Assembly (NCBI GenBank): GCA_001872265.1
Contig: MNWE01000016.1
Location: 1 to 12,676 of the forward strand
Source of the DNA: Parcubacteria group bacterium CG1_02_39_15
Lineage (GTDB): Bacteria; Patescibacteriota; Minisyncoccia; Minisyncoccales; Paceibacteraceae
Direction: 5' to 3'
DNA length: 12,676 bases
Below, piece by piece: positions 7,372-12,676 of this stretch. The notes below the pieces were generated by a model. The model made no database searches. It had not been told where the DNA came from and was given only the letters and a program-made list of their open reading frames with translations. Both the position numbers and the translations under genes were made by a program. Each line of letters opens with the position of its first letter. The stretch's first letter is position 1.

Positions 7372-8438
7372 AGAAGAGCTTTTTGTAAGGCCTTGATGAG
7401 AGGGTCTAATCTTCCTGCCATAATTTCTTCAATATTGTACCAAGATTTTTTGAGGCGGTGGTCAGTAACCCTATCTTGAGGGAAATTATAAGTTCTAATT
7501 TTATCAGCCCTTTGAGCCCCTTTTATTTGGGCTTTTCTTTTTTCGCCTAATTTTTCTGACTCGGCCGTTACTTCTTTCTCTAAAAGTTTAGCTTCCAAAA
7601 CAGACATAGCGTTTTCTTTGTTTTGTTGTAAGTTTCTTTCTGTTTGGGAGGTGACAACGGTTCCGGACGGTAAATAGGTGATTCTAACAGCCGTCATTCT
7701 TTTATTCACATATTGACCTCCTGGCCCCGAGGATTTATATACATCGATTTTTAAATCTTTAGGGCTAATTTTAATTTCAGTTCCTTTGGGCTTGGGTAAG
7801 ACAGCAACCGAGGCAGTGGAAGTGTGAATTCTGCCGGTTTTTTCGGTTTCTGGGATTCGTTGGACTCGATGAACGCCTCCTTCGTGTTTCATTTTGGAGT
7901 AAACATCCTTGTTTTTTAGCTCAAAAATTATTTCTTTAAAACCCCCTAATTCAGAAGGGTGGGAGTCTAAAACTTTTTGCTGCCAACCTTGCGCCTGTCC
8001 ATATTTAGAGTACATTTTAAAAAGGTCTCCAGCGAACAAGGCAGCTTCTTTACCCCCTGTCCCCGCCCGAATCTCCACAATAACCGACCTAGGTCCTTCT
8101 TCCCGCTCTTCGCCCTTAGCTAAAGCTTCCAACTCTTTTTCTAATAGTTTCTTTTTTTCTTGCAACTGCAAAATTTCGGTTTCAGCTAAAGCTACCAATT
8201 CAGAATCTTCGCCAGCTGAAATAATGGATTTATTTTCATCAACTTTGCTTTTAATATCCTGAAGCTCTTTATCTTTTTCAATAACTTTTTCAAGATAAAC
8301 CTTCCTTTTAATTAGTTCCTCAAATTTTTCCTTGTCCGCCGCAGCTTTAGCGGAGGTGGGCCAATTTGAAATCAACCCAGGGCTACTGAGTTGTTCTAAA
8401 ACTTCATCGTATTCCTTTTTAATTTCTCCGGTTTTCAT
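7368..8438 (-). CDS. prfA: Peptide chain release factor 1
   Basis: Recognises UAA and UAG and triggers peptidyl-tRNA hydrolysis. The protein has 356 residues, normal length. Residues 1-110 form the helical N-terminal domain. The anticodon-like element is PET at 196-198 in GGVHRVQRIPETE, fitting the RF1 PxT pattern and not the SPF of RF2. The catalytic GGQ is at 240-242, within SSGPGGQYVNK. The residue after GGQ is Tyr, where RF1 usually has His or Asn. Residues 27-35 (PTSAKAAAD) look like an insertion of roughly ten residues relative to E. coli RF1 and are encoded by a GC-rich palindrome. It lies downstream of rpmE, a common bacterial order, but the usual prmC does not follow. The last codon overlaps the convergent transglycosylase gene (shared TTAA). 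No good Shine-Dalgarno precedes the present start; a GGAG lies 55 nt further upstream, beyond an apparent insertion. Confidence 0.96.
   Translation of the reverse strand: MKTGEIKKEYDEVLEQLSSPGLISNWPTSAKAAADKEKFEELIKRKVYLEKVIEKDKELQDIKSKVDENKSIISAGEDSELVALAETEILQLQEKKKLLEKELEALAKGEEREEGPRSVIVEIRAGTGGKEAALFAGDLFKMYSKYGQAQGWQQKVLDSHPSELGGFKEIIFELKNKDVYSKMKHEGGVHRVQRIPETEKTGRIHTSTASVAVLPKPKGTEIKISPKDLKIDVYKSSGPGGQYVNKRMTAVRITYLPSGTVVTSQTERNLQQNKENAMSVLEAKLLEKEVTAESEKLGEKRKAQIKGAQRADKIRTYNFPQDRVTDHRLKKSWYNIEEIMAGRLDPLIKALQKALL
8336..8356. repeat. In-frame GC-rich palindrome in prfA
   Basis: Arms 8336-8342 (CCGCCGC) and 8350-8356 (GCGGAGG) surround AGCTTTA, giving a 7-bp stem with one mismatch. 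It encodes RF1 residues 28-35 (TSAKAAAD). This lies in a part of the helical N-terminal domain where E. coli RF1 passes directly to the ADQERF-like segment. This looks like a small palindromic element tolerated in the protein, comparable in style to the L25 and rpmE/prfA palindromes. Confidence 0.6.
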
Positions 8439-8493
8439 CGACTACCGAGCCCGCCATAGGCGGGCGAAGGTGAAGAAGAGTCTTTAGATTCAT
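8419..8493 (-). other. Possible 24-codon leader ORF created upstream of prfA
   Basis: The ATG in the upstream 10-mer (8491-8493) keeps the GGAG that precedes the rpmE stop, so it has the better initiation context. It now opens a reading frame of 24 codons (MNLKTLL...). This crosses the palindrome and stops at 8419-8421, 20 nt inside prfA in another frame. The 55-bp duplication plus insertion is not a multiple of three, which put it out of frame. It may be a decoy or a coupling leader; no protein resemblance was recognised. Confidence 0.3.
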
Positions 8494-8498
8494 CGACT
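8434..8498. repeat. Palindromic insertion with 10-bp flanking duplication at the rpmE/prfA junction
   Basis: The 10-mer TTCATCGACT occurs exactly at 8434-8443 and 8489-8498. Between the copies lie 45 bp containing a perfect 7-bp hairpin: arms 8449-8455 (GCCCGCC) and 8459-8465 (GGCGGGC) around ATA. Each 10-mer contains an ATG on the minus strand: the upstream copy overlaps the rpmE stop as ATGA, and the downstream copy is the prfA start. Removing one copy plus the 45 bp restores an uninterrupted rpmE/prfA ATGA overlap with GGAG just before it. This suggests an insertion with target duplication. Confidence 0.7.
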
Positions 8499-8729
8499 CC
8501 TTTTTTTTCTTTTTGCCTCCAATTCTTCTTTCTTTGCTAATCTTTTTCTGAACTTTTGAACCTGCCCCATTGTATCCATTATTTTTTCTTTCCCAGTGTA
8601 AAAAGGATGACAAGCAGAACAAATTTCAACCTCAAGGAATTCTTTGGTTGAGCCAACCGTAAAGGCGTTCCCGCAGGCGCACTGCGCCCTGGCATTCTCG
8701 TAGTATTTAGGATGGATATTTTGTTTCAT
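8490..8729 (-). CDS. rpmE: 50S ribosomal protein L31, zinc-binding (C+) form
   Basis: Large-subunit protein at the subunit interface. The start is ATG 8729 (MKQNIHPKYYENARAQCACG), giving 79 residues. Zinc ligands Cys17, Cys19, Cys37 and Cys40 are all present (CACGNAF, CSACHPFYTGK), so this is the zinc-containing type. The C terminus has a Lys/Arg/Glu-rich tail (RLAKKEELEAKRKKRSR). Upstream in-frame codons to 8810 would place the divergent promoter inside the gene and match no family sequence, so they are rejected. Its TGA stop (8490-8492) overlaps an ATG that appears to be the ancestral prfA start. It is probably transcribed with prfA from the promoter at 8739-8767, with a leader of only about 3 nt. 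Confidence 0.96.
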   Translation of the reverse strand: MKQNIHPKYYENARAQCACGNAFTVGSTKEFLEVEICSACHPFYTGKEKIMDTMGQVQKFRKRLAKKEELEAKRKKRSR

Positions 8730-8738
8730 GATGTTTGT

Positions 8739-8767
8739 ATTATAGCTCAACGATATTGAAAATTCAA
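8739..8767 (-). promoter_or_regulatory. Sigma-70-type promoter for rpmE-prfA, near-leaderless
   Basis: On the minus strand: -35 TTGAAT (8762-8767), 17-bp spacer, -10 TATAAT (8739-8744). A start about 7 nt downstream falls near 8732, only about 3 nt before the rpmE ATG at 8729. There is no room for a Shine-Dalgarno sequence. Confidence 0.75.
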
Positions 8768-8784
8768 GAGAAGTATTGTATACT
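8756..8784 (+). promoter_or_regulatory. Sigma-70-type promoter for rpsB-tsf, predicted leaderless
   Basis: On the plus strand: -35 TTGAAA (8756-8761), 17-bp spacer, -10 TATACT (8779-8784). The expected start at 8791-8792 coincides with the rpsB ATG (8792-8794). Its -35 directly abuts the -35 of the opposite promoter, forming the inverted pair TTGAA-AA-TTCAA at 8756-8767. Confidence 0.75.
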
Positions 8785-8791
8785 ACCAGAT

Positions 8792-9532
8792 ATGACAAAA
8801 AAAGAAACAAAAGCGGAGAATCTTAAGCTTGACCCCGAAGAGATGGCTCAGGCCGGTCTTCACTTCGGCCACCGCACCTCCAGAATTCATCCCAAAATGG
8901 AACCATATCTTTACGGTGTCAGAAATAGCGTTCACATTATCGATTTAACCAAAACCGCTGAAAAATTCAAAGAGGCTTTAGCATTTATCCAAAAACTCAT
9001 TTCTGAGGGAAAAACTCTTCTTTTGGTGGGAACCAAAATCCAGGTTAAAGACTTGGTAAAAGAGACAGCTGAAGAATGCGGCTTGCCCTATGTAAATGAG
9101 CGTTGGCTGGGCGGAACCTTTACTAACTTTGAAAATATCAAAAAAAGAGTTGAACACCTCAAGGGCTTGGAGAAGAAAAAAGCCGAAGGGGAATTTGAAA
9201 AATATACCAAAAAAGAACAAATCAAGCTTAATAAAGAATTAGAGGTTCTGGAGACGAAGTTCGGCGGAATTAGAGAATTAAATCAATTGCCAGATGCTAT
9301 TCTTGTGGCTGATATGAAAAAAGACCACCTATCCGTGGAAGAGGCAAAAATAAAAGGGGTAAAAATAATTGGCATAGCCGACACTAACATTAACCCTACC
9401 TTAGCAGATTACCCGATTCCGGCCAATGACGATGCTCGTTCTTCTGTAAAATATATTTTAGATAAAACCAAAGAAGCAATTTTAAGCGCGAAACTTAAAG
9501 TGAAAAGCGAAAAACAACAGCCTAAAACTTAA
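8792..9532 (+). CDS. rpsB: 30S ribosomal protein S2
   Basis: Small-subunit protein on the back of the 30S head/body junction, 246 residues with ATG 8792. Conserved blocks are GLHFGHRTSRIHPKM (22-36), VHIIDLTKT (47-55), LLLVGTK, RWLGGTFTNF (104-113), the coiled-coil hairpin (about 117-160), LPDAILVADMKKDHLSVEEA and IPANDDA (209-215). The longer frame opening at 8735 would begin inside the promoter and is rejected. The mRNA is predicted to begin at or one base before the start codon. The tsf start codon follows its stop directly (TAAATG), the usual rpsB-tsf pair. A short charged tail (VKSEKQQPKT) ends the protein. Confidence 0.97.
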   Translation: MTKKETKAENLKLDPEEMAQAGLHFGHRTSRIHPKMEPYLYGVRNSVHIIDLTKTAEKFKEALAFIQKLISEGKTLLLVGTKIQVKDLVKETAEECGLPYVNERWLGGTFTNFENIKKRVEHLKGLEKKKAEGEFEKYTKKEQIKLNKELEVLETKFGGIRELNQLPDAILVADMKKDHLSVEEAKIKGVKIIGIADTNINPTLADYPIPANDDARSSVKYILDKTKEAILSAKLKVKSEKQQPKT

Positions 9533-9979
9533 ATGATATCTATCAATCAAATTAAACAACTGCGCGAAGCTAGCGGCGTTTCAATTACCGAATGTCAGAA
9601 AGCCCTGACGGAAGCCAAGGGCGATGCAGAGAAAGCAAAAGAAATTCTTAAAAAACGGGGGAAGGAAGTGGCTCAGAAAAAGGCTGAAAGAAAAGCAAGT
9701 CAGGGGATAATTGACAGCTACATTCACCCTAATAAAAAAGTTGGCGTGCTTTTAGAATTAAATTGTGAAACAGATTTTGTGGCAAAATCTAAAGACTTTC
9801 AACAGCTCGCTCATGAGCTATGCCTTCAAATTGCTGCCATGGGAGGCGAAGAAACCCCGCTTTTAGAGCAGCTCTGGATAAAAGACGAAAGCAAAACAAT
9901 CAAAGATTTAATTGAGGAAGCCATTGCCAAACTGGGTGAAAATATTATTATAAAGAGTTTTATCAGGTATATACTTTAA
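9533..9979 (+). CDS. tsf: Elongation factor Ts, short form
   Basis: Exchanges GDP for GTP on EF-Tu. The protein has 148 residues, against about 280 in E. coli, matching minimal EF-Ts with a single core subdomain. The N-terminal UBA-like domain is residues 1-45 (IKQLREASGVSITECQKALTEAKGDAEKAKEIL). The EF-Tu-contacting TDFV is at 80-83 within ELNCETDFVAKS. The usual LGENI block (134-138) lies close to the end, and the coiled-coil and second core subdomain of E. coli EF-Ts are missing. It starts immediately after rpsB without a Shine-Dalgarno sequence, so coupling with rpsB is likely. The reduced size fits a CPR-type or otherwise compact bacterium. Confidence 0.96.
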   Translation: MISINQIKQLREASGVSITECQKALTEAKGDAEKAKEILKKRGKEVAQKKAERKASQGIIDSYIHPNKKVGVLLELNCETDFVAKSKDFQQLAHELCLQIAAMGGEETPLLEQLWIKDESKTIKDLIEEAIAKLGENIIIKSFIRYIL

Positions 9980-9980
9980 A

Positions 9981-10352
9981 ATGATCAATGAATTAATTAC
10001 CTTGTTAGTTTTAATAGTTAGCGCCTTGGGCATGCTAGCTGTTATCTTTAGAAAAATTCCGGCTTTAGTTAAGTTACCTGACGTTGGTCAGTCGGTCGCC
10101 TTGAAGCCCTTGGTAGAAAGCTGGTATAAGAATTCAATAGACGGAATTAAAAACATGCCCGGTTTAAGATCTTTTTCAACGGAAACATTCTTGCGGAAAA
10201 CTCTTTCTAAGATTAGGATTCTTTCCTTGAAAACTGACAATAAAACTTCTACTTGGCTTCAAAAACTAAAAGAAAAGTCGCAAAAAGACAAGATGAAAGA
10301 AAGCGATAATTATTGGGAAGAATTAAAAAAATCTACCAAGCATAACAAATAA
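9981..10352 (+). CDS. Small single-pass membrane protein of unknown function
   Basis: A 123-residue protein that I do not recognise. Residues 4-23 (ELITLLVLIVSALGMLAVIF) form one clear membrane helix near the N terminus. The remaining hundred residues are hydrophilic and Lys/Ser-rich, probably cytoplasmic, with a predicted helical, charged C terminus (WLQKLKEKSQKDKMKESDNYWEELKK). The ATG lies one base after the tsf stop and the TAA is followed directly by the tRNA-Thr 5' end with no spacing. It is therefore clearly part of the rpsB-tsf transcript. A TATACT sequence overlapping the end of tsf (9970-9975) lies close to this start but has no -35 partner. Codon use resembles its neighbours, so it is likely a real lineage gene. 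Confidence 0.75.
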   Translation: MINELITLLVLIVSALGMLAVIFRKIPALVKLPDVGQSVALKPLVESWYKNSIDGIKNMPGLRSFSTETFLRKTLSKIRILSLKTDNKTSTWLQKLKEKSQKDKMKESDNYWEELKKSTKHNK

Positions 10353-10423
10353 GCCGCCTTAGCTTAGTGGTAAAGCAGTGGTTTTGTAAACCACATAGGC
10401 GGGTTCGATTCCTGCAGGCGGCT
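10353..10423 (+). tRNA. trnT: tRNA-Thr (anticodon UGU)
   Basis: A 71-nt cloverleaf. The acceptor stem GCCGCCT/AGGCGGC is 7 bp perfect. The D-arm is GCTT-AGTGGTA-AAGC. The anticodon stem GTGGT/ACCAC encloses loop TTTGTAA with anticodon TGT at 10385-10387. The variable loop is ATAG and the T-arm is GCGGG-TTCGATT-CCTGC with one G-U pair. The discriminator is T and no CCA is encoded. The 5' end abuts the stop codon of the preceding gene, and the pyruvate kinase ATG follows 7 nt after the 3' end. Both protein genes are on the same strand. Confidence 0.97.
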
Positions 10424-10430
10424 TTTAAAA

Positions 10431-11582
10431 ATGTCTCTAACCAAAATAATCGTTACTGTTGGTCCGGCAGTTGAAAAAGAGAACATTCTTAGTTCGCTCA
10501 TTAAAGCTGGAGCGAGCATTTTTCGTTTTAACCTAAAGCATAATACTTTTTCCTGGCACAGCCCCCTCATCCAGAAAGTTAAGAAGATCGCTAAAATAAG
10601 CGGCCAACCAATAGCTACTCTTTTAGACATCCCAGAAGCCAATAAAAAAAATTTCTCAAACCGAAAATATATATCGCTAGCAACTGAACAAGAAGCTGAT
10701 TTTCTGGCCCTTTCTTTTGTTCGGAGAAAAAAAGACATAGAGCCTTTTAAAACTCAAGCCAAAAAGTTTTCTTTGGCAGCTAAAATTTTAGCCAAGATAG
10801 AAACCAGGCAAGCTTTAGATAATTTTGAGGAAATCCTCGATTCGGCTGATGGTATAATGATAGCCAGGGGAGATTTAGGATTAGAGATACCATTTGAAGA
10901 AGTACCTTACTATCAAAAGAAAATTATTAAATCCTGCGCCGAAGTGGGAAAGCCAGTAATTGTCGCTACTCAGATGCTGGAATCAATGATTAAAAATTCT
11001 TTTCCTACTCGAGCAGAAGTTTCTGATGTCGCTAATGCCGTCCTGGATTATACCGATGCCGTGATGCTTTCTGGGGAAACTGCCACAGGCAAATATCCTC
11101 TTAAAACAGTTCTGGTTATGGAAAAAGTCTGTCGTTTTTGGGAGAAAAAGAGACCACCAGCTAACAATTTTAACTTCAAGCTTAGTCATCAAACCGCAGC
11201 CGTTTGTTATTCTGCCTATCAGCTTTGGATGAGCCCTTTTTGTCAGAAAGAAAACATTAAAGCTTTTGTAGTGGTGACTAAAAACGGCATGACCGCCCAC
11301 ATGATTTCTCGTCTTCGTCCTAATTTACCCATTTTAGCGCTTACTAATGATAAAAAATTGAGAAACCGGCTTTGTTTGCTTTACGGGGTTACCCCTCTTA
11401 TTTTAAATAATAGAGAATGTGATTTGTACGGAAAAAGAAACTCAGCAGATATTGAGAAAATCTTAACCTGTGCCAAAAAAGGCGGTCGTATCAAAAAAGG
11501 AGAAAAAGTAATCGTCCTTTATGCTGAAGATTGGGGAACGCTAGGGAGAACGAGTATCGTCAGAGTTCAAGAGGTTCCTTAG
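10431..11582 (+). CDS. pyk: Pyruvate kinase lacking the B (lid) domain
   Basis: Converts PEP and ADP to pyruvate and ATP. The protein has 383 residues against about 470 usually. Retained: TKIIVTVGPA at the start, Arg32/Asn34, Lys122 and Glu124 in AKIET (catalytic Lys and metal Glu), Asp148 in ARGDLGLE, Thr180 in VATQMLESM, and SGETATGKYP (214-223). The C-terminal domain (about 250-383) is present. Missing: the whole B domain. LLD at 64-66 runs through about 14 residues straight into the TEQEADFLALSFVR segment, so the KGPEIR motif is gone. The K+ site is also changed: the usual NFS is NLK (Ser to Lys at 36), and the Thr after Asp66 is Ile. No frameshift is visible and the reading frame is intact, so this looks like a streamlined or repurposed enzyme. 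No Shine-Dalgarno precedes ATG 10431; tRNA processing would leave a 7-nt leader. Confidence 0.9.
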   Translation: MSLTKIIVTVGPAVEKENILSSLIKAGASIFRFNLKHNTFSWHSPLIQKVKKIAKISGQPIATLLDIPEANKKNFSNRKYISLATEQEADFLALSFVRRKKDIEPFKTQAKKFSLAAKILAKIETRQALDNFEEILDSADGIMIARGDLGLEIPFEEVPYYQKKIIKSCAEVGKPVIVATQMLESMIKNSFPTRAEVSDVANAVLDYTDAVMLSGETATGKYPLKTVLVMEKVCRFWEKKRPPANNFNFKLSHQTAAVCYSAYQLWMSPFCQKENIKAFVVVTKNGMTAHMISRLRPNLPILALTNDKKLRNRLCLLYGVTPLILNNRECDLYGKRNSADIEKILTCAKKGGRIKKGEKVIVLYAEDWGTLGRTSIVRVQEVP

Positions 11583-11600
11583 CTCTTTTGAGATTGCCTC

Positions 11601-11628
11601 TTGACAAAAGTTTTAGGAAAAGTAAAAT
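11601..11628 (+). promoter_or_regulatory. Promoter-like sequence TTGACA-N16-TAAAAT
   Basis: A consensus -35 (11601-11606) and a TAAAAT -10 (11623-11628) separated by 16 bp. Transcription would begin near 11635, inside the micro-ORF, and meet the terminator at 11725-11752. The product would be an RNA of about 120 nt. Alternatively it serves 16S by read-through. Confidence 0.4.
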
Positions 11629-11698
11629 GAAAAGAGAAGAGAAAAGACAAAAATATATGGTAAAAAAGAAAGCGAAAAAGAGTTGCTGTTGCAACTAG
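11627..11698 (+). CDS. Candidate 23-residue Lys-rich micro-protein ending in CCCN
   Basis: ATG 11627 opens 23 codons ending in TAG 11696-11698. The product begins MKREEKRQKYMVKKKAKK and ends SCCCN. It is therefore about half basic residues with three adjacent Cys near the C terminus. AGGA at 11615-11618 is 8 nt upstream, a usable Shine-Dalgarno in a window where they are rare, and a terminator follows closely. A second in-frame ATG at 11657 would give 13 residues. Against it: the best promoter would start transcription downstream of the first ATG, and such a short ORF can occur by chance in A-rich DNA. The cluster of Cys suggests metal or nucleic-acid binding only as a guess. Confidence 0.35.
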   Translation: MKREEKRQKYMVKKKAKKSCCCN

Positions 11699-11724
11699 AA
11701 AAGAGACTAAGATAAAGAGGTAGA

Positions 11725-11752
11725 AAAATCAGGAGTCTCGCCCTGATTTTTT
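11725..11752 (+). terminator. Rho-independent terminator
   Basis: Arms 11725-11733 (AAAATCAGG) and 11742-11750 (CCTGATTTT) form a 9-bp perfect stem with an 8-nt loop; the T run extends to 11752. It is placed to end the rpsB-to-pyk transcript and/or the micro-ORF RNA. It isolates both from the 16S gene. Confidence 0.85.
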
Positions 11753-11820
11753 ATATCATGCTTGATTGGGTGGAAGAACCTTGAAAATTAAGTAATTTAG
11801 GTTTTTAGAGTTGCTCCGAT

Positions 11821-11838
11821 TGTCCCCTTACGGGGACA
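11821..11838. repeat. Short perfect stem-loop
   Basis: Arms 11821-11827 (TGTCCCC) and 11832-11838 (GGGGACA) form a 7-bp stem with TTAC loop. It has no T-tract and lies directly before the iterated repeat cluster, so it may be the outermost part of that element. Confidence 0.6.
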
Positions 11839-11839
11839 C

Positions 11840-11930
11840 CGCTGATACGACGCTGATGAGTACGCTGATTAGACGCTGATATTTTTCAGCGTAAATTCAG
11901 CGGAAATCTTTTTTCAGCGTAATTTCAGCG
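11840..11930. repeat. Iterated inverted-repeat cluster (4 x CGCTGAT then 4 x TCAGCG) upstream of 16S
   Basis: CGCTGAT starts at 11840, 11851, 11863 and 11874 (steps 11, 12, 11). Its inverse TCAGCG starts at 11886, 11897, 11914 and 11925 (steps 11, 17, 11). The eight units are arranged head to head around an A/T-rich loop (11881-11885), so RNA or single-stranded DNA can fold into a long interrupted hairpin. It ends about 2 nt before the inferred 16S 5' end, where a pre-rRNA leader and processing stem are normally found. Confidence 0.85.
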
Positions 11931-11932
11931 TT

Positions 11933-12676
<744 letters not shown>

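Larger units (their letters stand above)
11583..11932. other. Gene-poor interval between pyruvate kinase and 16S rRNA
   Basis: About 350 bp without a large gene. In order it holds a promoter-like pair (11601-11628), a 23-codon micro-ORF (11627-11698), a strong terminator (11725-11752), a stretch with nothing recognised (11753-11820), a 7-bp stem-loop (11821-11838) and an iterated inverted-repeat cluster (11840-11930) that reaches within about 2 nt of the 16S 5' end. I see no convincing rRNA promoter between the terminator and 16S. Confidence 0.7.

Noticed and set aside
8735..8791. N-terminal extension of S2, and similarly of L31 up to 8810
   Set aside because: Both extensions run through well-formed promoter boxes and match no ribosomal protein sequence.
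11781..11808. rRNA promoter TTGAAA with TTTTTA
   Set aside because: The -10 partner is poor and no UP element or second promoter is evident; not strong enough for an rRNA promoter call.
11840..11930. CRISPR array
   Set aside because: Units are only 6-7 nt with 4-5 nt gaps, and half are inverted; there are no spacers of CRISPR size and no cas genes.

Overview
The window reads as bacterial chromosome, most likely from a Candidate Phyla Radiation (Patescibacteria, Parcubacteria-like) organism. The basis is a very short EF-Ts (148 aa), densely packed genes with overlaps of 4 to 19 nt or gaps of 0 to 7 nt, few Shine-Dalgarno sequences, a tRNA without encoded CCA, a shrunken pyruvate kinase, and a 16S rRNA with CPR-like signatures (a GCAGCAGTCGAGAATATT block, a short h17, a mismatch to the 27F primer and a large insertion in variable region 1). 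The lineage call is inference; no alignment was run.

Layout. Positions 1-7371 (+) hold a compact run: the 3' part of phosphoenolpyruvate synthase (ppsA), a free-standing LAGLIDADG homing-endonuclease-like gene overlapping it by ATGA, a PfkB-family sugar kinase, class II fructose-bisphosphate aldolase, ribosomal protein L25, and a secreted coiled-coil/lytic-transglycosylase protein. Positions 7368-8729 (-) hold rpmE (L31) and prfA (RF1), which end convergently on a shared TTAA. Positions 8739-8784 hold a back-to-back divergent promoter. From there (+) run rpsB, tsf, a small membrane protein, tRNA-Thr(UGU) and pyruvate kinase. Positions 11583-11932 hold no large gene: a promoter-like pair, a 23-codon Lys/Cys micro-ORF, a strong terminator, a stem-loop and a cluster of iterated inverted repeats. 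From about 11933 to the window end is the 5' part of 16S rRNA.

Function. Four enzymes of central carbon flow lie together or nearby: PEP synthase, a possible phosphofructokinase substitute, aldolase and pyruvate kinase. They are interleaved with translation genes (L25, L31, RF1, S2, EF-Ts, tRNA-Thr, 16S).

Most worth a second look: (1) the endonuclease gene whose AT-rich composition spills into the last ~260 nt of ppsA, as if it arrived with a replacement gene tail; (2) two elements of identical architecture (four forward and four inverted short units at ~10-12 nt period), one abutting the 16S 5' end and one inside 16S helix 6; (3) GC-rich palindromes placed in-frame in L25 and RF1, and one at the rpmE/prfA junction flanked by a perfect 10-bp duplication that appears to have split an ancestral ATGA overlap; (4) a pyruvate kinase without its B domain; (5) a divergent promoter predicted to make (near-)leaderless mRNAs, and a tRNA that punctuates a protein operon.
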